Shown here: in pieces, positions 29,234 to 39,037 of the stretch
Layout of the letters: each line of letters starts with the position of its first letter
Numbering within the stretch: the stretch's first letter is position 1
From: Verrucomicrobiota bacterium
GTDB taxonomy: Bacteria; Verrucomicrobiota; Kiritimatiellia; SS1-B-03-39; UBA6053
Direction of reading: 5' to 3'
DNA length: 64,000 nt
Assembly: GCA_020831635.1 (NCBI GenBank)
Contig: JAFIGC010000002.1
Span: forward strand, 1 to 64,000
Program-made: the position numbers and the translations under genes
Notes under the pieces: generated by a model
Database searches by the model: none
Seen by the model: only the letters and a program-made list of their open reading frames with translations
Told to the model about the DNA's origin: nothing

Positions 29234-30200
29234 GTGAAGGGGCTTCGGGGGTTAATTTTTGTATACGGCTTTTCGCTTTGTCTGTCCATGCCGAATCCGG
29301 AAATTGTTGCGTCAGGGCCTGATAAGCGGCCAAGGCCGCTTCCGGCTGGCGCATGTTTTTTTCGTAAAATTTGGCCATGGCAAAATGACGTTCCGCGAGG
29401 TAATCGCGGAATTCCGTCACGCGCTTGCGGGCTTTTTCCGCCTTATCGGAGTCGGGATAGGCTTCCAGGAAATAACGGTACGCGGCCAGGGCGCTACGAG
29501 CGGGGCCCAAGTCCGTGGGATGGCGGTTGGAAATTTCCGCGAAGGCTTCCGCACGGCGGAACGCGGCCTGAACACTGAATTCGCTGCGGGGATACCGTTG
29601 TTCCAGCAGGTCGTATTCTTGAATGGCCTCGGCGAATTTTCGTTTGGACATCTGGATTTCGCCGATTCGGAACAGCAACTCGGGGGTGATGTCCAAATGA
29701 GGGGCATTGGTGATCAGTTGACGGTACAGCGGCACGGCTTCGAGCGGGTTGTTGTAGCGACCGAAAAGCGCCCAAGAGGTCTGCTTTTCCACTTTTTCGG
29801 CGCAGATGAGCTGCTGGCTGAGGACGGCGTCATAATCAAACATGCCCGCGTATTGGTCGATCAGCACCTGATAGGCATTGAAGGCGCGTTCGTAATTTTC
29901 GCGGGCAAATTCCAAATCCGCGATCAGCCGTTGGGCCTCCACGGCCCGCGGATGGTCCGGCCAGGTGTTGACCAGATAACCCGCATGGCGGATGGCGGGG
30001 CGCAAGCGGTCGGCCTCCACGAAACCCTGGACCTTCTCCCATTGGGCTTCCGGGCCTTCGCGGCTCGGACCGCCAAACAGGCGGAATCCCCGGGATCGGG
30101 AATCGTCAATGGTTTCTTCGTAAGGCGTGCGAGCTTGAGTGAGCGTGGGACCGGTGCCCAAAAGTGCGCCCAGCATCAGGAAATACAAAAATCGGTTCAT
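29226..30200 (-). CDS. BamD-like outer membrane assembly TPR protein
   Basis: TPR pattern: LRPAIRHAGYLVNTWPDHPRAVEAQRLIADLEF, YRYFLEAYPDSDKAEKARKRVTEFRDYLAERHFAMAKFYEK. Confidence 0.75.
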   Translation of the reverse strand: MNRFLYFLMLGALLGTGPTLTQARTPYEETIDDSRSRGFRLFGGPSREGPEAQWEKVQGFVEADRLRPAIRHAGYLVNTWPDHPRAVEAQRLIADLEFARENYERAFNAYQVLIDQYAGMFDYDAVLSQQLICAEKVEKQTSWALFGRYNNPLEAVPLYRQLITNAPHLDITPELLFRIGEIQMSKRKFAEAIQEYDLLEQRYPRSEFSVQAAFRRAEAFAEISNRHPTDLGPARSALAAYRYFLEAYPDSDKAEKARKRVTEFRDYLAERHFAMAKFYEKNMRQPEAALAAYQALTQQFPDSAWTDKAKSRIQKLTPEAPSHE

Positions 30201-30301
30201 AGGGGAATGTTATGACGTGGAATACTTGAGAATCAACCTGAATCCGTGTGATTTTCGTATGAATCTATTCTCTTTTCGGAATTTCGAAAGGGTAAAAAGA
30301 A

Positions 30302-30327
30302 AAACGCCCGCATGGATGCGGGCGTTT
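30302..30327 (-). terminator. Rho-independent terminator downstream of ilvC
   Basis: Minus strand AAACGCCCGCATCCATGCGGGCGTTTTTCTTTTT: perfect GC-rich stem plus T tract. Confidence 0.85.
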
Positions 30328-30345
30328 GAAGGGGAAGGACGGGGC

Positions 30346-31428
30346 TCAGCCCTGGTCCAGGCCGCGTCCGGAAATGCCGCGGGTGCTGGTGGAAGCTTCG
30401 CCTTTGGGGCGGAGCTTGCGGACTTCGCGTCCGGTGGCCCACATTTCGCTTTCGGCCATTTCGGTGAGTTCCTTTTTCAGGATATCCTTGTAGTCGGGAC
30501 GTCCGCCCATTTCCAAGGTACGCGCGGCTTCCTTGCCTTCGCGCACGGATTGGTACAACTCTTTGAAAACGGGCAGGGTGGCGGCCTTGAAGCGGGGACG
30601 CCAGTCGAGAGCGCCGCGCTGGGCGGTGACGGAACAGTTGGCGTACATCCAGTCCATGCCGTTTTCGTCCACGAGGCGGATCAGCGATTGGGTCAGCTCT
30701 TCGACGGTTTCGTTGAAGGCTTCGGAAGGGCTGTGGCCATTGGCGCGCAACACATCGTATTGGGCTTCCATGACGCCGCAAAGCGCGCCCATGAGAATGC
30801 CGCGTTCCCCGGTGAGGTCACTGTAGACTTCGTTTTCGAAGGTCGTGGGGAAGAGGAACCCGGAGCCGACGCCAATGCCGAGGGCGAGGCAACGCTCCAT
30901 GGCTTTGCCGGTGGCGTCTTGCTTGACCGCGAAGGAACTGTTGATTCCGGCGCCGCTGAGGAAGTTGCGACGGACGTTCAGGCCGGAACCCTTGGGGGCC
31001 ACCAGCAACACGTCCACGCCTTCGGGCGCGTATATGCCCATTTGATCATCGAACACAATGCCAAACCCGTGGGAAAACACCAGGGCATTGCCGGGTTTGA
31101 GGTACTGTTTCAAGGTCGGCCAAAGCTGCTTTTGTCCGGCGTCGGACACGAGGAACAGAATGATGTCCCCTTTTTCCGCCGCTTCTTCAATGGAAAACAG
31201 GTCCTTGCCCGCTTCCCATCCGTCCGCGATGGCGCGTTCCTGACTGCGGGCGCCGATGATGACGTTGAATCCGTTGTCCTTGAGGTTCAGGGCTTGTGCG
31301 GGCGCTTGCACGCCGTAGCCAATGACGGCGATGGTTTGGTCGCCAATGGCCTTGCGGGCCTGGTCCAGGGTGAATTCTTCGCGGGTGACGACTTCTTCTT
31401 CGACGCCGCCGAAATTGATTTTTGCCAT
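30346..31428 (-). CDS. ilvC: ketol-acid reductoisomerase
   Basis: IAVIGYGVQAPAQALNLKDNGFNVIIGARSQ; LVAPKGSGLNVRRNFLSGAGINSSFAVKQDATGKA; FENEVYSDLTGERGILMG. Confidence 0.92.
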   Translation of the reverse strand: MAKINFGGVEEEVVTREEFTLDQARKAIGDQTIAVIGYGVQAPAQALNLKDNGFNVIIGARSQERAIADGWEAGKDLFSIEEAAEKGDIILFLVSDAGQKQLWPTLKQYLKPGNALVFSHGFGIVFDDQMGIYAPEGVDVLLVAPKGSGLNVRRNFLSGAGINSSFAVKQDATGKAMERCLALGIGVGSGFLFPTTFENEVYSDLTGERGILMGALCGVMEAQYDVLRANGHSPSEAFNETVEELTQSLIRLVDENGMDWMYANCSVTAQRGALDWRPRFKAATLPVFKELYQSVREGKEAARTLEMGGRPDYKDILKKELTEMAESEMWATGREVRKLRPKGEASTSTRGISGRGLDQG

Positions 31429-31575
31429 GGGATTGTCTCTCCAAAAATTGGGGTTGATGTGAGCCGCTTCCTATATGCCCCACTTTCGGGGTGGTCAATG
31501 TTAAAAGCGGGTTGGATCCGTCTGTTTTCCGGTCTTTGTCCGCAGTCGGACAAATGGCCCGCCGGGCGCTGCGGG

Positions 31576-32367
31576 TTATGCAATGGAATGCAAACCGAAG
31601 AAACGAATGGCGTTTTGGGTGGTGGTTTCGGCGATGTCTTCGGGGGTGGTTTCCCGGCATTCGGCGAGGCAGGCGGCCACGTGGGGGACCAAAGCCGGCT
31701 GATTGCGTTCGCCCCGGAAGGGGTGGGGGGCCAGATAAGGGCTGTCGGTTTCGATGAGGAGACGGTCCGCGGGGACGATTTTGGCGGCTTCGCGTATGTC
31801 GGCGGCATTTTTGAAGGTGACGATGCCGCTGAAACTGATCATGAGGTTCAGGTCCAGGAGTTTGCGGGCGAAGTCGGCGGAGCCGGTAAAACAGTGCAAC
31901 ACGCCGCAGGGGCGGTCGGCATCCGGCCAGCGTTTGCTGAAGTTTGTGAGCATGGCCAGGGTGTCGTCTTCCGCTTCGCGGCTGTGAATGATCATGGGCT
32001 TCGCGGTTTGTGCGGCCAAGTCCAGCATGGCTTCGAACAGGATTTTCTGATCTTCGGGGTCGTTTTGCTTGTGAAAATAATCCAAACCCGATTCTCCCAC
32101 GGCCACGACTTCGGGATGGGATAAGGTTTCCCGCAGCCGGGCGGTTTCCCGGTCCCATCCCGGGGACAAGTCGCGGTCGTATCCGGCGGTGGCCCAGAGG
32201 GTGCCGGGGTATGTTTTGGCGGTTTTCAAGGCCAGGGCATTGGCCTCGTCGCTGCCGCCGATGGCGATCAGGCGATTGACTTGCGCTTCGCGGGCGTGAT
32301 CGATCATCTCGGGGACGTTGCCCTTGAGTTCGAAATGGTCCAAGTGAAAATGGGAGTCGGTGTACAT
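31576..32367 (-). CDS. tatD: TatD-family DNase
   Basis: YTDSHFHLDHFELKG; VAVGESGLDYF; PMIIHSREAEDDTL; GVLHCFTGSADFARKLLDLNLMISFSGIVTFKNA; IETDSPYLAPHPFRGERNQPA. Confidence 0.9.
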   Translation of the reverse strand: MYTDSHFHLDHFELKGNVPEMIDHAREAQVNRLIAIGGSDEANALALKTAKTYPGTLWATAGYDRDLSPGWDRETARLRETLSHPEVVAVGESGLDYFHKQNDPEDQKILFEAMLDLAAQTAKPMIIHSREAEDDTLAMLTNFSKRWPDADRPCGVLHCFTGSADFARKLLDLNLMISFSGIVTFKNAADIREAAKIVPADRLLIETDSPYLAPHPFRGERNQPALVPHVAACLAECRETTPEDIAETTTQNAIRFFGLHSIA

Positions 32368-32513
32368 GGCGGTGGGACATAGACGAGCAGACGGGGGAAG
32401 TCCAGAAAATCGGAATGGATTTGGCGATGATTCCCGTTTTGCTGTTGCCTTCCGGCTTTGGATTTGGCAGAAAGGTGGTTCACCTTTCTCCATTCCAACC
32501 CCGTATTCCTTCC

Positions 32514-34646
32514 ATGCACCCTTATCAAGATTCCACCCAAGACCTCGACACCCGCATTGACGATTTGATTTCGCGCATGACGCCATTGGAAAAAATGCGT
32601 CAGTTGCACTATCAAAGTCCCGCCATTCCGCATTTGGGCGTTCCCGCCTACAACTGGTGGAACGAGTGCCTTCACGGGGTGGCCCGGAATGGCAAGGCCA
32701 CCGTTTTCCCCCAGGCGATCAATCTGGCCGCCACATTTGACGCGGATTTCGTGAAGACGGTGTTTCGGACGATTGCCATGGAAGCGCGGGCCAAATACGC
32801 CCGGTCGGTGCTGGCGGGTCAACGGGGACAGTACCGGGGGTTGACGTTCTGGACGCCCAACATCAATATCTTCCGCGATCCCCGCTGGGGCCGCGGACAG
32901 GAAACCTACGGGGAAGATCCGTTTCTGATGTCGCGCATGGGCTTGGCGGTGGTCAATGGGTTGCAGGGGGATGATCCCGAGAAACTGCTGACCGCGGCCT
33001 GTGCGAAACATTTCGCGGTTCATTCCGGTCCCGAGGAGCAACGGCATGTGTTTGACGCGCATCCGAGTCGCCAGGATTTTCGCGAAACGTATCTGCCCGC
33101 GTTCAAAGCCTTGGTCGAAGGGGGCGTGGAAACGGTGATGGGCGCTTACAACCGGGTGTACGGCGAGCCGGCCTGCGGAAGTGAATATTTGCTGGAGACG
33201 ATTCTCCGCCGGGAATGGAAATTCGAAGGGCACGTCGTCTCCGACTGCTGGGCGCTCAACGATTTCCACCTGCACCACAAGGTCACCAAAACCTCCACGG
33301 AATCGGCGGCCATGGCCTTGAAGAACGGCTGTGACCTGAACTGCGGATGCGTGTACGAGGAGTTGCCCGCCGCGTATCAGGAAGGCATGATTTCGGACGC
33401 GGATTTGGACCGTTCCTTGAGGCGTTTGCTGCGGACCCGCTTCCGTTTGGGCATGTTCGATGAAACCGAAGACGGTTTGATGGAAATGGCGGCCTGCACC
33501 AAGGTTGCGGGCGAGGAAAACGGCCAATTGGCTTTGGACGCCGCCAGACGTTCGGTGGTGTTGTTGAAAAATCAAAACAACATTCTTCCCCTGCCGGCCG
33601 GGGGCGCGAATTATTTTGTTTGCGGCACCTATTCCACCAGCATCGACGTGCTCTTGGGGAATTATTACGGCATGAACGACCGGCTGACCACGATTTTGGA
33701 AGGCGTGACCGGTCAGGTGGAGGACGACACCAACATCGAGTACCATCCCGCGTTTCTGCCCGACCGTCCCAAGCCCAACAAGGTGAATTGGGGGATTGGC
33801 CCGGCCCGAAACCGCAACGCGGTGATCGCGGTGGTGGGGTTGGACCCCTTCATGGAAGGAGAGGAAGGCGACGCGATTTTGTCCGATTACGCCGGAGACC
33901 GCCGCAGCGTGGATTTGTCCCCCACCCAAAAGGAATTTTTGCTGCGTGTGGCCGAGGATGGCAATTCGCCCTTGGTGATCGTGGTGTGCGGAGGGTCTGC
34001 GGTGAGTCTGGGCGAGTTGGTGGACAAGGCGGACGCGATCGTGTGGGCCGGATATCCCGGTCAGGCCGGTGGCCGGGCGGTGGCGGAAGTGTTGTTCGGC
34101 AAAACCAATCCCGCCGGGCGTCTGCCCTTTACCGTGCCCGCCGGAAATGACCAGTTGCCGCCTTACGAAGATTACAGCATGGAGGGGCGGACCTACCGGT
34201 TCCTGAAGGACAAACCCGAGTTTCCCTTCGGATTTGGCCTAGGCTTTTCCGCTTTCACCTACGAAGACTTGGTTTTGGACGCCAAAGAAGTCGAGGCGGG
34301 TCATGACCTGTGCTGCGAAGTCACGGTGCGGAACACCTCAGAACGGGACGGGGACGAGGTGGTGCAGGCGTACTTGAGTGTCGACGCGGCCAGCGTGCGC
34401 ACGCCCATTTATCAATTGGTGGACTTCCAGCGCGTGAGCGTTCCGGCCGGAACCACGAAAAAGGTCCGTCTGACCGTTCCCGCCGACTGGATGCAAATCA
34501 CCCGGGAAGATGGGGCCCGATTGTTCGAGGCCGGGTCGTTTACCCTGCATGTGGGCGGCGCTTCTCCGGGCGCGCGTTCCAGTGAACTGGGAGCCCCGGA
34601 CATGTTGACTTCCTCCTTTACCTTGGTTGCTTTGTCCGATGTCTGA
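32514..34646 (+). CDS. GH3 beta-glucosidase/beta-xylosidase
   Basis: NWWNECLHGVARNGKATVFPQAINLAATFD; GLTFWTPNINIFRDPRWGRGQETYGEDPFL; VVSDCWALNDF; C-terminal Fn3-like domain. Confidence 0.95.
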   Translation: MHPYQDSTQDLDTRIDDLISRMTPLEKMRQLHYQSPAIPHLGVPAYNWWNECLHGVARNGKATVFPQAINLAATFDADFVKTVFRTIAMEARAKYARSVLAGQRGQYRGLTFWTPNINIFRDPRWGRGQETYGEDPFLMSRMGLAVVNGLQGDDPEKLLTAACAKHFAVHSGPEEQRHVFDAHPSRQDFRETYLPAFKALVEGGVETVMGAYNRVYGEPACGSEYLLETILRREWKFEGHVVSDCWALNDFHLHHKVTKTSTESAAMALKNGCDLNCGCVYEELPAAYQEGMISDADLDRSLRRLLRTRFRLGMFDETEDGLMEMAACTKVAGEENGQLALDAARRSVVLLKNQNNILPLPAGGANYFVCGTYSTSIDVLLGNYYGMNDRLTTILEGVTGQVEDDTNIEYHPAFLPDRPKPNKVNWGIGPARNRNAVIAVVGLDPFMEGEEGDAILSDYAGDRRSVDLSPTQKEFLLRVAEDGNSPLVIVVCGGSAVSLGELVDKADAIVWAGYPGQAGGRAVAEVLFGKTNPAGRLPFTVPAGNDQLPPYEDYSMEGRTYRFLKDKPEFPFGFGLGFSAFTYEDLVLDAKEVEAGHDLCCEVTVRNTSERDGDEVVQAYLSVDAASVRTPIYQLVDFQRVSVPAGTTKKVRLTVPADWMQITREDGARLFEAGSFTLHVGGASPGARSSELGAPDMLTSSFTLVALSDV

Positions 34647-35343
34647 AAAAGAACCCACGCCTTTTGATTTCTGGTACGCGGTGCAGAATACCCATATTCT
34701 GCAAATGCCCCGTCGCGATTTGGAAACCTTCGGCACCACCCGCATTCATTATCACTTGCTGACGGAATCCATGGATACCGTGGACAAGGTGCGGGTGCGG
34801 GAGGGGACCTTGAACGCGGCCCAGCCGCAGATTCTCCTGCCGGATCATTTCAAGACCAAAAACATCGAAGGATTCGAGGACACGGAAACCAACCGCTTTT
34901 TGGAATGGCTGAAACAGAATCAGCCGCAAATGCGGTTTCTACAATATGGCTTCACCATTAGCAAACAGGACGTGAGCGACACGCTGTTGAACGATCCTTT
35001 GCACGTGGTGCAGGACAATGTGATGGAAGCGGTCAAACGCAGGGATCAGGCCAACAGCGCCGTGCTCCTGGGGGTGGAGAAACCTTGGGAAGTGTGTTTG
35101 CTGAAACTGATGGTGGATCTTGTAGAGCGGTCCGCCGCAGGTCATGTGAGTGAGTTGCAGGAGCGCAATTTGCTGCCCAACCCCAATTTGGAGGCCCAGG
35201 CCATTGAACAGGACTTTGTGATGGCGGAGCAGGATTTTTCACGCATCCCCTATCTGTACAAGCAATTGCATCGGCGCGGAGTTTTCGAAGAACATCAGGA
35301 TCGTTTTTTCGCCCTGGTCCGCCGTGCGGAACGTCAACAATAG
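34639..35343 (+). CDS. conserved hypothetical protein
   Basis: Intact 234-aa ORF between GH3 and GT1 in the same direction; no recognised motif. Confidence 0.6.
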   Translation: MSEKEPTPFDFWYAVQNTHILQMPRRDLETFGTTRIHYHLLTESMDTVDKVRVREGTLNAAQPQILLPDHFKTKNIEGFEDTETNRFLEWLKQNQPQMRFLQYGFTISKQDVSDTLLNDPLHVVQDNVMEAVKRRDQANSAVLLGVEKPWEVCLLKLMVDLVERSAAGHVSELQERNLLPNPNLEAQAIEQDFVMAEQDFSRIPYLYKQLHRRGVFEEHQDRFFALVRRAERQQ

Positions 35344-35352
35344 GATTCGCCC

Positions 35353-36432
35353 ATGGCCGTGCGCGCCGTACATCAATTGGTTGCCGGATACAGTCATGGC
35401 GATGCCATTTCGAACGAAACCCGGGGGTTGCGGGAGTTGTTTCGTTCCCAGGGCCTGCGCAGCGAAGTTTATTGCGAGGCGGGGCGGATCCTCCCGGAAT
35501 TGCGCAAAGACGCGCGGGATCTGAGCGCGGCGAGAAGCGAAATTGGCGCCGAAGACCTGGTGATCCTGCACTTGTCCATCGGGGCCGAGGTGAACGATCT
35601 GTTTCCCGAACTGCCCGGCGGCAAGGTCATTCGCTATCACAACGTGACGCCCCCGGAATATTTTCGGGCCTTGAACGACCACATCGCCCGGCAGTTGGAA
35701 TGGGGTCGTGAGCAAATGAAGGCCCTCGCGGGGGTGGCCGATCTGAATTTGGCCGTGAGCCGTTACAACGCCTCGGAGTTGGAAGCGGCGGGGTATGAGG
35801 GGGTCGAGGTGCATCCCTTGGTGCTGACCTTGAAGAGGCTGGCCGATGCGCCCGACCCCGAAGTGATGGCCAAGTATTCCGATGGCATGTTGAACGTGTT
35901 GTTCGTGGGACGTTGCGCGCCCAACAAGCGCATCGAGGATTTGTTGCATGCGTTTTATTATTTGCAGAAATACGTGGAGCCCAGGAGCCGGTTGATTCAC
36001 GTGGGCAGTTTCGCGGGAACCGAACAATATTTGTCGATGCTCAAGGCCATTGCCCGGGACCTGAACCTGCGCAACGTCGATTTTGTCGGTTCCGTGCCCG
36101 AGTCGCACTTGGTGGCGTATTATCGGGTGTCGGAGGTGTTCGTTTGCATGAGTGAGCACGAAGGTTTCGGCATCCCGCTGTTGGAGGCCATGCAGGCCGG
36201 ATTGCCCGTGCTCGCGTATGCCTCGGCGGCGGTGCCCGAAACCATGGACGGCGCCGGGGTGGTGTTTCGCGAGAAAAATTTCGATGAAATCGCCGAATGG
36301 ATTCTGCGGGCCGGACGGGATCCCGAGGTGCGGCAGGCCTTGCTGAAAGGGCAGGCGGCGCGTTTGAATCGTTACGAAAACGGCGATGCCCCCGGGCGGC
36401 TGTTGCAGTTGCTTGCTCCTTGGTTGGACTGA
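35353..36432 (+). CDS. GT4/GT1-type glycosyltransferase
   Basis: LFVGRCAPNKRIEDLLHAFYYL; VDFVGSVPESHLVAYYRVSEVFVCMSEHEGFGIPLLEAMQAGLPVLAYASAAVPETM. Confidence 0.92.
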   Translation: MAVRAVHQLVAGYSHGDAISNETRGLRELFRSQGLRSEVYCEAGRILPELRKDARDLSAARSEIGAEDLVILHLSIGAEVNDLFPELPGGKVIRYHNVTPPEYFRALNDHIARQLEWGREQMKALAGVADLNLAVSRYNASELEAAGYEGVEVHPLVLTLKRLADAPDPEVMAKYSDGMLNVLFVGRCAPNKRIEDLLHAFYYLQKYVEPRSRLIHVGSFAGTEQYLSMLKAIARDLNLRNVDFVGSVPESHLVAYYRVSEVFVCMSEHEGFGIPLLEAMQAGLPVLAYASAAVPETMDGAGVVFREKNFDEIAEWILRAGRDPEVRQALLKGQAARLNRYENGDAPGRLLQLLAPWLD

Positions 36433-36435
36433 ATT

Positions 36436-36499
36436 AGGAGAAGGAAAGAGGGAGGAAGGAGAGTATGGAGAGAAGGAGAGAGGGCGCGAAGTAGAGAGT
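36436..36499 (+). repeat. Purine-rich GAGAGAAGG low-complexity tract
   Basis: ggagaaggaaagagggaggaaggagagtatggagagaaggagagagggcgcgaagtagagag, between convergent gene ends. Confidence 0.85.
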
Positions 36500-36500
36500 C

Positions 36501-36734
36501 CTAGCCCAGACTGAAATAGAGATAAGCGCCCAGCAGCAGTCCGAAGAGCAGTTCCACCGCGCCCAGTCTCCTGAATTCGTTCGGGGACATGTCCGCGACC
36601 ATCTTCCCGAATTTCGGAAAAAGCCGGGCGGAGATTTTTTGGCACAATCCGGGTGTAAGAATCACCAGGGTTCCCTCGACAAAGGTCCATGTGGCAATCA
36701 GTACCATTAATTTTTCGTATAGAGTCAGGTTCAT
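36501..36734 (-). CDS. small DUF2065-like membrane protein
   Basis: 77 aa, two TM helices: LIATWTFVEGTLVILTPGLCQK...RRLGAVELLFGLLLGAYLYFSLG. Confidence 0.6.
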   Translation of the reverse strand: MNLTLYEKLMVLIATWTFVEGTLVILTPGLCQKISARLFPKFGKMVADMSPNEFRRLGAVELLFGLLLGAYLYFSLG

Positions 36735-36931
36735 TTTGAAAAGCGAGCAAGATTCAAATCGCGGGAAATTTTTACGTGAAAGGTTATTCTATCGTGAAAT
36801 CAAGAGATTGAACGACAGGAAACGTAAATCTGTCTTGATTCTTTACGATGAAACTGTTTTATCATAAGAGACACAACTTTACCATATCCTTTGGCCAAAA
36901 TTGATTACGCCACATCCCGGAGCATCTTTAC

Positions 36932-39037
36932 ATGTACACTTTTATAAACATTCTCAAGAAAATTTTTCTATTTCCGTTGGACCTGATGTATCTCACCTAT
37001 GATTCGTGGATCATCGGGTTTCGTTATATCCTGACGCTCTTTCGGAAAGAGAAGGACCAGCCCTGTCATTTTTGTCGGGGAGAGGATTATCGTGAGGAAA
37101 ACCATCCGGTCCGGGCGGTGTTGAAGTATCAGAACATGTGGTTGGTTCGGCTGGTGTCTCCCTGCATCCGGGTCAAGCAGACGGGTCGCAAGCGGGTGGC
37201 CTTGTGCAGGCGGGAAGGCGGCTACACGCGGGCAAGCGCCAAAGCTCCCGCCATGGCCTTGTTTCTGACCTTTTTTTGGCTGTTTGGTACCATTCAGGGC
37301 ATGAAAGCCCTCTCTTCGGATCCCGATCAATTTTGGGCCAACTTCATCACCTTTTTCAATCCTTCCCGCACTTCGGGTGTTGAGGAAGATGCGGATTTCC
37401 TCGTCCGCGGCGAGGCCCGGCACAACCCCGAGCGCGCGGAGCGCTATTTCAACATTGGGGTGCGCGAGTTCGAACAGGGGCGTTACAACGATGCCCAGGT
37501 CAATTTCCGAATTGCCATTCAGAGTGACCCCATGCGTTCGGATTTGCATTTTTATCTGGCAAGGTCTCTTTTGGCCGTGGGGCAGCTTGTGCAGGGCGAG
37601 AACAGCATTCGGCGTACCTTGGAATTGAAAGAAGACCATGCGGAAGCTTTGTTGATCATGGCGGAATTGCATGAACGCCGCGAAGAACGTACCCAGGCCT
37701 TGGAAAAAGCGGCCCGGGCATTGGAATTGGAACCGAACAATACCCAGGCGCTTCGCATGAACGCCGGGTTGCGCGCGGCCCTCGGTCAAAGGGAAATAGT
37801 GCGGGATTTGGCCGACCGTCTCTATGAACTGGATGGACAACGTCCCGCGACCCTGGCGTTTTTGGGGCGTTTGGAATTCAATGTGTTTCAAGACGTGGAC
37901 CGCGCCCGGGTGCTTTTGAATCAAGCCTTGGAACTGAACCCGAATTTTGTCGAGGCGCTTTTGGCGATGATCCCCATTTACGCCATGGACGAAGACATTG
38001 AGCGGGTGGACCGAACTTTGGCGCAGGTGATTGAACTACAGCCCGACAATTTGCAGGCCCGCCGATTGGAAGCGGAGTTGTTGATGTCCAGATATGGACT
38101 GCAAGTGGGCTTGCGGGCCTACAGCCGTTTGTTGACCCGCTTTGCGGGAGATTTGGGCATTCGGTTGCGCTACGCGGAATTGCTCATGCAATCGGGACAG
38201 TTGAGTGAAGGCAAACGGGTGGCCCAGCAATTGACCGCGTCCCGGGTCCCCGCCATTGAACGTTCCTCGCACTGGATGCTGGCGCAGATGTACGCGCAAG
38301 TGCGAATGTTGGATGAAGCGGCGGATCACGCCCAACGTGCCTTGGATCGCACCCCGGGCGCCCGGAACATTCAGCAGTTCCTGGGACAGGTTTACTTGCA
38401 AAGCCAGAAACCCGCCGATGCCCGCCGGGTGTTGAGTCGGGCGTTGGTCCAACATCCGGGGGACATTGGGATTCTCAACCTGTTGAGCCAAAGCATGGTG
38501 CAACTGGGAGAAGTGAACCAGGCCCTTGAGCTGTTGCAATCCGAACTGGATAAAAATCCAGAAGCGGACGCCATCCGTTTGCGCATGGTGGAAATCCGCA
38601 TGCAGTCCGATCGCTGGCGGGAAAGTCTGGCCGATACCCGGTATCTGCACGAAAAATATCAGGAACGCCCTGAACTGGCGAACAATCTGGCTTTTCTGTT
38701 GGCCCGCAGCGGGCAGGATTTGGATTATGCCCTGTCGTTGTCGGAAGGGTTGATGGAACAATACGGGGAGAATCCGATTATCATGGACACACATGCTTAC
38801 GTGTTGGCGGCCCGAGGAAAGCACGACGAAGCCGTGCCCTTGCTGGAAGCCGCCTTGGGCAAAGCGCCCGCGAACCCCACCATCCGCTTTCATTTGGCCA
38901 AAAGTCTCCAAGCCGTTGGGCGTAAAGCGGAAGCTCGGCAACACCTGGAAGCCGTTTTGATTATTGATCCCGACTTTGCGCAGGCCGGCGAAGTGCGCAG
39001 TATCTTAAACACCCTGGCCGCAGAGGTATCCTCATGA
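36932..39037 (+). CDS. membrane-anchored TPR protein upstream of exosortase
   Basis: N-terminal CHFC segment and TM, then many TPR repeats; 4-bp overlap with the exosortase gene. Confidence 0.85.
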   Translation: MYTFINILKKIFLFPLDLMYLTYDSWIIGFRYILTLFRKEKDQPCHFCRGEDYREENHPVRAVLKYQNMWLVRLVSPCIRVKQTGRKRVALCRREGGYTRASAKAPAMALFLTFFWLFGTIQGMKALSSDPDQFWANFITFFNPSRTSGVEEDADFLVRGEARHNPERAERYFNIGVREFEQGRYNDAQVNFRIAIQSDPMRSDLHFYLARSLLAVGQLVQGENSIRRTLELKEDHAEALLIMAELHERREERTQALEKAARALELEPNNTQALRMNAGLRAALGQREIVRDLADRLYELDGQRPATLAFLGRLEFNVFQDVDRARVLLNQALELNPNFVEALLAMIPIYAMDEDIERVDRTLAQVIELQPDNLQARRLEAELLMSRYGLQVGLRAYSRLLTRFAGDLGIRLRYAELLMQSGQLSEGKRVAQQLTASRVPAIERSSHWMLAQMYAQVRMLDEAADHAQRALDRTPGARNIQQFLGQVYLQSQKPADARRVLSRALVQHPGDIGILNLLSQSMVQLGEVNQALELLQSELDKNPEADAIRLRMVEIRMQSDRWRESLADTRYLHEKYQERPELANNLAFLLARSGQDLDYALSLSEGLMEQYGENPIIMDTHAYVLAARGKHDEAVPLLEAALGKAPANPTIRFHLAKSLQAVGRKAEARQHLEAVLIIDPDFAQAGEVRSILNTLAAEVSS

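Noticed and set aside
30139-32124. 661-aa plus-strand ORF across ilvC and tatD
   Set aside because: Spans two well-supported minus-strand genes and a terminator; antisense artefact.
32304-33929. 541-aa minus-strand ORF opposite the GH3 gene
   Set aside because: Antisense to a clear GH3 enzyme.
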